Source: Beverwykella pulmonaria
Lineage: Eukaryota > Ascomycota > Dothideomycetes > Pleosporales > Melanommataceae
NCBI GenBank assembly: GCA_001599595.1
Contig: BCHH01000009.1
Coordinates: 1,924,503 to 1,988,502, forward strand
Direction of reading: 5' to 3'
DNA: 64,000 nucleotides
Shown here: positions 47,598 through 56,926 of the stretch, piece by piece
Layout: every line of letters starts with the position of its first letter
How positions within the stretch are numbered: the first letter of the stretch is position 1
Notes under the pieces: model-generated
Seen by the model: only the letters and a program-made list of their open reading frames with translations
Told to the model about the DNA's origin: nothing
The model's database searches: none
Translations under genes and position numbers: made by a program

Positions 47598-48856
47598 TCA
47601 CTCATCTCGTAGAGGGCAATCCCTTACGAAGTGGCCTTCTCCATTGCCTGGTCGTTCAATTATCGTCAACAGATATCAATTCAATGTAAGCCAGGACCAA
47701 TTACATCTATAACAATGAGGATCATCGGCGTAATGACCAAATTCATCACCTGAATCTGTCAGTAAGAATGAATGGTATGAACACTTCTGGAAATTCACAT
47801 TTGTAGCAATGGAGATCATTAGCAAAATGCCCATGTTCGTCACCTGCGGCCTTTAGCAAGGGTTGAATACACCAAATCCTCTATAAACTTACATTTATAA
47901 TAGTGGGGGTCACTGGCATAGTGGCCAGGTTCATCACCTAGTATTGACAGTCAGCTCGAGTCTCGCCGTCCTTCCTTAGATACTGGAAGTGCATACACTT
48001 AAAGCAGACCACAGTATGTTGGCCTCTCTGTATTTCTCTGTTATTGTCACGTCTTCGCTTTGGTTGCGGCGTGGAAAGCGCTAGTGGTAGAGTATATGAT
48101 TCATCATTTAGAGACATCTCGATTTCTCTTCCCAGCCGATTGAATGCGCTTTTTTGTCCCTCTCCGTAGATAAGCGGCATATGGACATCGAAAATGCCTA
48201 GTAGCGAGTACGTCTTATCTTCTTCGAGTTTAGTTTGGCGGTGTTCTATCCACGACAACCGCTCATCGACGCTGAACTGAGATAACGAGGTTCATTGAAA
48301 GGCGGAATCAGCAATACTTGCTATCCCTTGAATTTTTCGGTTTAGAGACTTTTTTTCACCAAGCCTCTTGCCTTTTTTGGTGAAGAATTCAACCGAACTC
48401 GGTGCAAGAAGCTCCTGAAGCGTCCGATCCCGCTTGAACCATCGGCTATTTCGAAATTGAAGATTCTCATCGCGGTCGATTAACGTCGTCGTTGCTGTTG
48501 ATGGCCAAACTAGAAACACCCGACGAGTATACATAGCAACGAGCCGCATTTTGGTACCAACGAAACATGGATTTGATCGCCTGCGAAAGTTTGGTGTTAT
48601 TTGGCTTGTTGATGCAACAAGTGTCAACCCAAAAGTAGTGTAAACCGTCTTTTTTGGCTTGTTCTCCACAGAACAAAATCTTCGCATAGCCAGCCTTATC
48701 CTTGCCAGTGCCATTTGTTAGGTCTTCGAAGGTGACCTCCTCGGCGTCCGCTCCCCATGTGCGTGAAAGGATTGCATAGGTTGGGATTGGATCGTCGCCA
48801 ACTAAATCCTTAGTGAGACTAAGCGTGCTATTATTGCTGCATAGCAAAAGGCGCAT
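47598..48856 (-). pseudogene. HET-domain gene with C-terminal zinc-knuckle repeat exons; two lesions
   Basis: From the ATG at 48856 the frame reads MRLLLCSNNSTLSL, IPTYAILSRTWGADAEEVTF, YFWVDTCCINKPNNTKLSQA and YQNAARCYVYSSGVSS: a clear heterokaryon-incompatibility (HET) domain. Near 48480-48490 it must shift by one base to continue with FRNSRWFKRDRTLQELLAPS and KSLNRKIQGIASIADSAFQ, where an in-frame TGA (48292-48294) interrupts just before TSLSQFSVDERLSWIEHRQT. LEEDKTYSLLGIFDVHMPLI and IYGEGQKSAFNRL follow. The exon ends at 47997 in VVCFK plus the first base of a Cys codon. Three 45-nt exons (47937-47893, 47843-47799, 47749-47705) and a final exon (47647-47598) follow, all spliced in phase 1. 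HET proteins trigger cell death on non-self fusion. Lesions could be real or assembly errors. Confidence 0.75.
47705..47937 (-). repeat. Tandem 94-bp exon-intron units encoding zinc-knuckle-like repeats
   Basis: Three 45-bp exons start exactly 94 bp apart (47705, 47799, 47893), with 49-bp introns between them. In coding order they translate, with the shared split Cys codon, as CDEPGHYASDPHYYK, CDEHGHFANDLHCYK and CDEFGHYADDPHCYR. Each exon is preceded by CAG or TAG and followed by GTAAGT, GTGAAT or GTAATT. The final exon gives CNGEGHFVRDCPLRDE and a stop, a canonical C-x2-C-x4-H-x4-C knuckle together with the preceding CYR. In the three repeats the fourth ligand position reads Asp-(Pro/Leu)-His-(Cys/Tyr), so they are variants of the knuckle. 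Confidence 0.85.
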
Positions 48857-49936
48857 TGCTTCGCGCACTGACTGACGGTTAAGGGAGCAGGCGATGGGAA
48901 TTGGTTTGGCCTGCAAACGCGTAGAGAGAGAAGCACAGTCACCAGCTCGTCAGTTCAGACTATCATACACTGCTATTGGAATTAATGAGTATGCAGACAA
49001 ATGAAGATCACTAGACTATACCAAAGATTTGTGCTCAAAGCAAGATAGTTCAAGGGAATGGAGGTGGAAGCGATATGTAAAAGCAATTGGCAGTGCCAAG
49101 CTGGTGGTTGATGGATCTAATACTTTTATTTTACGTTTTTAACTTGTTACCAGCCAACTCTACATGCAGGAGGAATTTTGCGGCACATGTTGCTTTCTTT
49201 TTGTAGTTGTAAATATCTAGTAAGTACAAACTGCTGTATCTTTACAACCATAGTCATAGTCAAGGCTTTTTAGCAGTCAGCAAGCTGCATGATGCCGTTT
49301 TGTCTCACCGGAAGACTCGATAACCACATCAGCGACGTATACATAGGCAGCAGCTCAAGGAGCCAGAAAATTTAAGTGCTTCATACTCTAAAAGAAGACA
49401 TCGTATTCTTCTGTCCACAATCCGCATTGCTAAAAGGAGGTATAACTCGACTTACCGGCTAGTGCCTACTACTTCTTGCTGCTGTTTCTTTTTCGGCCCG
49501 CTTCTAGGGCCTATTGCAACTACGCTAGTCTGCCTCTTTGGTCCTATTAAGTCTGTGTCATCAGTCTGCACTGTTTTCGCATGTAGCCGAGGTTTACCAT
49601 CTTCGTGGTAGTGCGTAGGGCCATCGGAGTTTGAAGACGGAACATTATTGGAGCTTGGAGCTTGGGGCTGATCATGATTGGTTTAGCGTCCGAGATTTTG
49701 CTTGGCTTGTTTAGCCTCTTACATATACCCCTGTCCTCTTACTTAAAAAAGTTATATCATTTCATCTCACCACACGAAAGAAGATGGTTCCTTTTTCGTG
49801 CTGCATATTCTCTGAGCGCAGGTGGGCGATGCACGGGCCATCGTGTCATACCACCGCTCAGCCGCACATCAAACCTTCGACCTGATCCGTGATCCAGGTT
49901 CATTCACCTCATTCCATATCCGAGAAACAATCTACC
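48857..49936. other. Divergent intergenic region between HET and kinase genes
   Basis: About 1.1 kb between divergent genes. It is AT-rich on the HET side, with no gene seen. An in-frame ATG at 48916 would lengthen the HET product by 20 residues, but the start at 48856 fits better to usual HET N-termini. Confidence 0.45.
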
Positions 49937-51739
49937 ATGGCTAGTAGTTCGGTCTCTCATGAGATCGAGATATTTCCCCGGAAGGACAAACGGTTTGCTT
50001 TGCCGACTAATCTCGAGCTAGGAACGACGAACAAAGGGGACGAGCTGGATGACGAAACGAAGGATCTAGAAGATGATGACCACGAACTTAGTGACTCGTT
50101 TGATTCCAGTACAGAGTCAACCATCATTGATTCCCAACTGTCGATGAGTGTTCCAAAGGGTGGGTTTTTCTTCAATGACAATTATCAAAGTAGCACCGAG
50201 GCTTGTCGCAACTCACTGGGCAACGACGTCCGTCTCTTTGATACTCCTAGAAGTTATAAAACAGCATACTCGAGCCTTGAAAGCTACAAAACCGCCCCGC
50301 GCTCATACCCAATTCGAGAAAACCCGCAAACCGCACCCATCGAGTCACATCATACCGGTAACTCGAAGGATAGTGCACCCATAAAACAAATCGCTGCTGA
50401 TCAACGCAAAAATATTCCACCAACCAAGGCAGTTATCACGGGAGTGTCCAAAGGCGAAATTTCAGCGAAAACGCACCAACTGTTCTCTGCTACGGACAGT
50501 GGCAGTGCCCAGGTCTTCACTAGTGAATGGATTGATCATCTACAGTCTAGAGGCATACTTCTGGATCCATCCGAAGAACTTGATTGGTCTGGACGTGGCC
50601 AGCATGTTGAATATGAACCCAGCGATGAGGGCCAGATACCACTGACCGTGGAACAAGTTCTGGGTCATAGTGGAACCGCACTCGTAGAAAGCGTAATGTG
50701 CCGACGAATTCGCTTGGCACGTAAATTGATTAGATGCACCCGGAGAATGACCCAGAAGGACGCCATTACCGAGGTCGAACATTTGCAACGACTTCTGCAT
50801 TCACACATTGTCCGCGTTGTTGGAACCTATACTTTGAGGAAGAACCTAGCTATCTTATTGTATCCAGCCGCCAACTGGAACCTTGAAGAATTCATGGACG
50901 ACACATTAAATGACATGAATCGGGGAAGCGCACTCTCCCAGTATTCAAAAATTTGTGCATTGGCAAGTTTTTTCGGATGCCTCTCAAATGCCATTCACTT
51001 TATACACGAGCGCAACGTGAAACACATGGACATCAAGCCAAAAAATTTGCTGATTCGCTGGCTTGGGGGCCCATCGCAAGGATGTTTGGACCTTTATAAA
51101 ATATACGTTGCCGATTTTGGTATAGCTAGATCATATAAATCGGCTGCGGATTCCGAGACAGATTCTCCGACCTCTTTCACTCGAGCGTACGCAGCACCAG
51201 AGGTCGTCCTTCAGGACAAACGAGGTTTCAAAGCCGACATCTTCTCCCTGGGCTGCGTTTTCATGGAAATACTAGCTACTCTCGTTTCCACTCGTCTCAG
51301 TAATGAAAGAGTGAAGTTACAAAACGCTCGCTGCGACGCCACAGGCGACACCTCGTACCATGCCAATATCGATGCTGTTCTGGGATGGTTTGAAAGGTTA
51401 GAGGTGGAAGGCCTCCTCGACGATCACAGCTATTTGTCTGAAGGAGAGCCTCCCTACAACTCGTTTCGCACTATGCTCCTTAAGATTGGGCGCCTACAGC
51501 CATTACGCCAGCGTCCTAGCGGATGCGCGGATCTCCGTTTAAGCTGTTTACATTCCGTAAACGATTCTGATACCAGCGGTGTAACCTTACTTTCCAGTCT
51601 ACTTCCTCGGATGATTTGGAACTGTCCTGATGACAGACCTGGAGCCAGGCAGTTGATGGAATGCACAGCATCACTTCAGTGTCCCAAGTGTAACAATGGC
51701 CCTGAGGCTTTTGAGGCTGCCAAACTAGGTTCAAGCTAA
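49937..51739 (+). CDS. Protein kinase-fold protein with long N-terminal region
   Basis: Single exon of 600 residues. Residues 1-200 are disordered and acidic. LDWSGRGQHVEYEP introduces the kinase domain from about residue 215. K263 (RLARKLIRC) is the probable ATP lysine; H363-M364-D365 in VKHMDIKPKNLLI replaces HRD but keeps the catalytic Asp; D393-F394-G395 is DFG, followed by RAYAAPEVVLQ and ADIFSLGCVFMEIL. The glycine-rich loop is degenerate (VLGHSGTALVES). It is related to the kinase at 38546-39657, sharing DWSxxGRGxHVE, an ILLxP-xxxxLxxFMDD segment and the long insert before the catalytic loop. I start at 49937 (CTACCATGG). Substrate and pathway are unknown; activity may be weak. Confidence 0.8.
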   Translation: MASSSVSHEIEIFPRKDKRFALPTNLELGTTNKGDELDDETKDLEDDDHELSDSFDSSTESTIIDSQLSMSVPKGGFFFNDNYQSSTEACRNSLGNDVRLFDTPRSYKTAYSSLESYKTAPRSYPIRENPQTAPIESHHTGNSKDSAPIKQIAADQRKNIPPTKAVITGVSKGEISAKTHQLFSATDSGSAQVFTSEWIDHLQSRGILLDPSEELDWSGRGQHVEYEPSDEGQIPLTVEQVLGHSGTALVESVMCRRIRLARKLIRCTRRMTQKDAITEVEHLQRLLHSHIVRVVGTYTLRKNLAILLYPAANWNLEEFMDDTLNDMNRGSALSQYSKICALASFFGCLSNAIHFIHERNVKHMDIKPKNLLIRWLGGPSQGCLDLYKIYVADFGIARSYKSAADSETDSPTSFTRAYAAPEVVLQDKRGFKADIFSLGCVFMEILATLVSTRLSNERVKLQNARCDATGDTSYHANIDAVLGWFERLEVEGLLDDHSYLSEGEPPYNSFRTMLLKIGRLQPLRQRPSGCADLRLSCLHSVNDSDTSGVTLLSSLLPRMIWNCPDDRPGARQLMECTASLQCPKCNNGPEAFEAAKLGSS

Positions 51740-54700
51740 GTACACTAGGGAGATATTATATAGTGGGGAATGTCCCAGCAATCTATGCTACTACAGCGAA
51801 AATACCTCTAGCAGATATAGTATGGAGATGTAAGGTTGCATTATTCCTTTTGACTCTCTGCTAGATTTTTTTGCAGTTTCCCTTATGAGGTACAAGCTCC
51901 TTCGTACGAAATAGTACGGTCACAGCCTTAGCAACTGAAGTACAACGTAGGCTACAATGAACACAGTGCTGGTGGATGTTGGACTACCTACACTCAACTC
52001 TCGCCTGACATCTCTGCTTCACATTCGTCTGTTCATTTCGTATCATCAAAATGAACATTGAAAGTCTCAGCAGCGAAGATGATCTTGGAATCACACCAGA
52101 CGTCCTATCGGTCATATGAGAAAGTGGCCAAATAGAATTTCAACCTTCGTCATTGGTACGTCTAATTTCTATTCCGAGTACTGCGTATTCCCATGTCTAA
52201 GGAGAGTAACACAGATGGTAAGAAGATTTAAGCAAAGGGAAACCTGATGGACTTTGCACTACTAAATCCCACGGTATCTTCCAGCATATCCGTTAAATTC
52301 TCCCAAAGGGGTACCAACTTATAGAATGTCAACCATTACTAAAAGCATCACCGAGACTGTTTCATCTGATGAAATCTCCAATATGGTCTAGAAACATAAC
52401 CATCTTGAGGACTTAACCTTAGGCCGCGCCAAGACAATAAATTGAACGCACTTCCTACCCATAAGTTCCACGTCACTGAAAATGCATCTCCATATCTTCA
52501 AACGCAACTCGAGCCTGGCATTATGCAAATACGCTACCTCAATCTTCTTCCCAGAGAAGAACATTGGCCATTCTAATAGACTATCAGGATCGCTAATTCA
52601 GTTGCCGAATTGTACTATGAGGCCTTTTCCAATGTATGGAATTCCGCCGAAGACACTGCTCCGTAGTGAAGAGCTACTTTGCTTAAATCCACCTCAGCCA
52701 CGGGTTGAAGACTTGGGTGCATGGTGCAGGGAACGGGTCTTGGTTTCTCTGTCAGCTTCTTGCTGCGTCATCAATCAACGCAGCATATATATGGGCATCC
52801 GAACACCATGCCCATTCATAAGACGAACCATCATCACCGGGGAATCACCAGAGAATGAATCGAATGCACCGGTAACCCCAACGAGATCACGAATATTTCT
52901 TCTGTCTTTCATTACATCACTTTCATTCATTTGGTAGCTAGATGCAATGAAATTGCAATAGTCTACTGCCAAACCTCACTTTGATTCTCCCCCTCCCTCA
53001 GTGCATTGCTGTTTCGGACATCGCATGGCTGCGAGTCGCCTTCCACCCTTGTGATTTTTCTATATCACACCCTTTCCTCTACCGCAACACCTATCTCGTC
53101 GAAATTAATGGGGTGGAGATATCTACTTCCAGAAACTTACTGAATGCACTGCACAGCATCAGAGATCCTCAAATATGCAGAACACTCTAGGCTCATACTA
53201 TCTATATCGATTAACCAAACATGCCGGAAGAGAATTTCTGGGTCATAGTGATGGGAGATATCTATCGGTGTAAGCCCAGGATACCATACCGTCACGTGGA
53301 TATGCCACTGACTGATCAGTCCGTCATATATATATCAGCTGTACATACTTCACACCGAATACACATATTGATACTCTTTCCTCGACACTCCTTACAATCG
53401 GTGCACTATGTTGATGATTGTATTTCTCGGAGACCGAGTTTTGAATTCTGGCATCCTGCTCAACTTTAAGAGAACAAACATATTCAAACACCCCATCTTC
53501 CATATATAATCACACAATGAGGATCCATAGACCTAAACCTGGAAATAATTTGTCAGGGATGGATCTGGGCTGATTGAGGCACTTGCCAAAACCATATCCC
53601 GTCCCTGGTTTAGTCTAACATGAGTTGCTCAAGAGGACTCACTTTCGCTCTCATAGCCTCAATTTTACCTTGGAAGAAGACACGTGCCTATGTCAATCTC
53701 CTTGTGCCCACTTTAGACTCGCTAGCACAAGCCATGGTAAGTACTCTCCCGCTCATTCCTGGCTCTACCTCGTCAACCCATGTCACTCATTCAAACTCCT
53801 ATAACATCTGGAGGCAACTCATGGCGACGCACACCCGATTATGCTGTGAGATAATCACCGTACTACAGTATCCTAGAGTAGGGTTGTTGAGCCCCGGTAT
53901 ATGTGCAGGACAGTGCACGATGTCTGTGACAAAATATATGTTCTCTTGGCTCTCTCGATCCTGTTGTTCAGGGAGTATTGGAGGCAAATCACCATCGTCC
54001 TGTTCAAGAAATATTACTTCTTGCTATGACATGGGTTTTAGTGTTGGACCAGGTGTATCTTAGGACTTTCTCGCGATTCTACCTCTTGCAGATCCAAACT
54101 ACCCTTCTTGAGTTTTAGATTTAAAAGAAGCCATTCCCATCGATTGCACAGAGTGGACCATTCCCTATGAGAATAGAACGTTGCACACCTGTGATTTTGC
54201 TTCAGGCCTATGTTCAATACATGGGCGAGCTTTGCATATCCAAAGTCTTGAATTGACATAATCGAAGAGATTTTAGAATTTCATGAGGCGGAAGAATTCG
54301 CTAGTCTCCCGGTTTTGTAGAAGCTGGAGAACTGCTTTCGAAGGTTCTCTGGATTTCGAATCACATTGCGGTCCAGTAGTCGCCAAATCTCTCGAGACGT
54401 GGTCGCACATCTAAAATGGGGATTCGGTGTTCCGTTTGAAATGGTGGTTTCTTTAGTACCGAATTATTCTTCCTATATGATGGAACTCTCCGACCGGCTG
54501 TCAAATTTTTCCATCTTTACATTGTCTTCTTCTCTTCATCAAGCACAAGGTCTTCTCAGTGGTCTTATATTTTATTCCGACTCGCTCATGGAATACTTAG
54601 CTGTATCGAATGGCAACAATCGTCCCGACATTACGGTTAACTGCGACGGTCACTCTTCAACGAGCACACGGGCATCAATACGAACATTCTGAACAATTTC

Positions 54701-55736
54701 AAGCGATTTCTCGTGGACGAGATCCTGACAGTCTTCGAATCAGGTGCTTCGACATAGCGTGTGCCGAAGTGGGAGCTAAAAGAAATCTGACAAACTAAAC
54801 AGACGCTCACTTTTACTAAGAACACGGGGTTGATGCTTATTCCCACTCAGCTCAATTGCATGCATGAGTTCTATCAAGAAAGCTTCTCCCATAAAATATG
54901 AAACGATTGCTTCTTCCGCACAAAGCATAGTATTCCAGACATCAGGGCTGCTCAGATACGGGAGTCCAAAAAGGTAGCAAGACTATTTTCTTCCGGAATA
55001 TGTCTGCTCTGATGGCAATCAGAATGTGTAAGGATGACCCAGATACTTATCGGGTTGTTAGAAGCGTGGTTATGAGAGGTTTTATGGATGGAGAGCTTAA
55101 TGTATTGCTGAAGAATCGAGAGATAGTAACCGAAGGCTTTCAGAATAAGGAAACTAACAAGATTCGAGGCTTGAATATAGTGGATGTGGTCACGTTAGCG
55201 GGGGAAAACAGGGCTGTCTCCAGACAAATCTCTAGGAATCTATTAAAGTCCTGCTGGCAGATACAGCAGGGCAAGGCTAGCCCTCTTGCCTGTTGCCTGT
55301 TGCCTGTTGCCTAAATTTGCTTCGGCGTGAGTTTGTTGTAACATGCAGTACTATGAATTCTGCCGTAGTACAAATTCACCTTCTCTGACGCATAATGTTT
55401 AATTAAGGCCCACACTAAAAAAGAGACTTGGACTGTGCCACAGACAATTTGCGATAGCAGGCACTAGCGCCAAGGCGAGCCTCACTTTTCTCATGTGAAA
55501 GGACCAACAATACAAATACCAAGTCAAAGACCAAACAACCACAAATTGCGAAGCTACCACGAATTAACAATGAACGAACAGACAGTCCAGCGAGGTATTC
55601 AGCCTACCAATTACTTTCGTTTTATGGACCTGTACGTACAACCTGACTTCGGGCGAGGCTGAAGCATCTATTTACTTCACTTGCAAGAACTGTACTGATC
55701 AATATCTTTACTTTCAGACCCACGGATATCAGGCTT
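51740..55736. other. Decayed 4 kb region without intact genes
   Basis: No frame gives a convincing gene. Protein-like pieces occur on the minus strand: 52775-52972 (with NESDVMKDRRNIRDLVGVTG and PVMMVRLMNGHGVRM), 54038-54259 (FGYAKLAHVLNIGLKQNHR, HREWSTLCNRWEWLL), and weaker matches between 54300 and 55000, all broken by stops and frame changes. They may belong to one degraded gene reading right to left, but I do not recognise it. A plus-strand scrap at 52051 (MNIESLSSEDDLGITPDVLS) stops after 22 codons. A 7-bp tandem repeat lies at 55286. Confidence 0.4.
55286..55312 (+). repeat. Short tandem repeat (TTGCCTG)n
   Basis: The 7-bp unit TTGCCTG is repeated almost four times without mismatch. 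Nothing in the flanks links it to a gene. Confidence 0.9.
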
Positions 55737-56405
55737 ATGGCAAGCTCCCTCCTCTGCTTTTCCGAATTTCACTTAATTCTAACACGGATTAAGATTTATG
55801 AGCGCCTCCCTCGCGAAATCACACATTGGCAGCTTCCAATCAAGTTCGACATTGTTTCCAACACCTTCGAAAACATAACATTTGTCCTGCGCAGCACCAA
55901 CACTTCTATCCTCTGCGTTTGCAAGACTATCTACAAAGAGGCTGAAGCTAGCATACGACGAACAGTGCAAAATTTCATCTTGAGCAAACCACCGCAGCTC
56001 TCCAGCAGTGTTAGATTCTTGCGAAATGAAGGAGGCGCACTTATGACTATCGTGCACATAATCACCGGTAGATTTCATTCCTACAAGAAGTTCTTCGAGT
56101 CCGAGTATATGTGGTCGGGTGAAGATGAGAGGTACACGGGGATGATGCTCACAAGTATGGAAATGGACCTAGGCCTGGGCGAGTCCCTTGCAGTGATCAA
56201 TATATGCACTGAATCTGCGCGGATGGCGTGGCCAGGTTTAGGAATGAACTCAAAGTCTATCAAGGCTTTCATTTTCAAGGCGGTCCGTCAGCTCCTCTAC
56301 CATGATTTTTGCTCCCAGAATGATCCAGGCCTTGGTCTTCCGATTATCGAATATGTGCATTATCTTCCCTGGGAAAGTACGGTGGGTGGTTCTCCTCGCT
56401 CATGA
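55737..56405 (+). CDS. Hypothetical protein, possibly a broken F-box-like gene
   Basis: An open frame of 222 codons. From about residue 18 it looks real: IKIYERLPREITHWQLPIKF, TSILCVCKTIYKEAEASIRR (the second conserved element of F-box-like fungal proteins), a Met/Gly-rich middle, and PIIEYVHYLPWEST. The first 17 codons do not resemble the usual 'LPxELRxKIYE' start; the neighbouring frame (PPLLFRISLNS) fits better, hinting at a one-base break near 55785. An upstream ATG at 55570 followed by a GTATTC donor and a TTTCAG acceptor at 55716-55721 could be a first exon, but phases do not agree. Downstream, 56431-56787 is open and may be a further exon. Gene model unresolved. Confidence 0.4.
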   Translation: MASSLLCFSEFHLILTRIKIYERLPREITHWQLPIKFDIVSNTFENITFVLRSTNTSILCVCKTIYKEAEASIRRTVQNFILSKPPQLSSSVRFLRNEGGALMTIVHIITGRFHSYKKFFESEYMWSGEDERYTGMMLTSMEMDLGLGESLAVINICTESARMAWPGLGMNSKSIKAFIFKAVRQLLYHDFCSQNDPGLGLPIIEYVHYLPWESTVGGSPRS

Positions 56406-56926
56406 ATACATTTGGCTAATATAGTTATAGATGAGACATGGTAATGGAGGAGTCAATCCTTTTCAACCGCTCTATCCGGTCCACTCACTCCATACATTCA
56501 ATCCACCGAATGTCATCGACCGAAACCAAGAAAAATGTTCCAGGTTCCTTGCTCATGCCACAGAAGATGCGATCCGATGCTTATACCGAATTGAACTTGG
56601 GCTTCGACCCCCGGGGGTTGGCATACGACTCAAAGGTTGCGCTCCGAAGGGACAGTGCAAGGACATGAGCAGGGAAATGGTACCGTGCCAAGCGCCGATT
56701 AAGACGCAGGTGGAAGAGCGGCTTTTTGTTCAGCCTGCTTTGACGGAGAAAGTCTGGGTAGAGGAGTGGGTGGAGAGCGAGGCCTGATTTAGCAATAGGG
56801 CGATTTACACTTCAAGGGGTAGGGCACAGGTTGAACGATTAAAGGACTGGGCTCCAATATAGACTAAGATTGCATGTTCCATGGAATACTAATAGAAATC
56901 CAGTTCGCTTCTCTATCAAACCTAAC
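56406..56926 (+). other. Possible 3' exon region of the preceding gene
   Basis: After a TTATAG acceptor-like site at 56425-56430 an open frame runs to TGA at 56785-56787 (118 codons, with RFLAHATEDAIRCLYRIELG and VEERLFVQPALTEKVWVEEW). A second overlapping frame (56438-56668) is also open, so I cannot say which, if either, is coding. The remaining 140 bp is the 3' flank of the NACHT-ankyrin gene. Confidence 0.3.

Noticed and set aside
47705..47937. CRISPR-like or minisatellite interpretation of the 94-bp periodicity
   Set aside because: The similarity is confined to 45-bp segments that translate to a common motif and are bounded by splice sites; the spacers match intron lengths, so a coding exon array explains it better.
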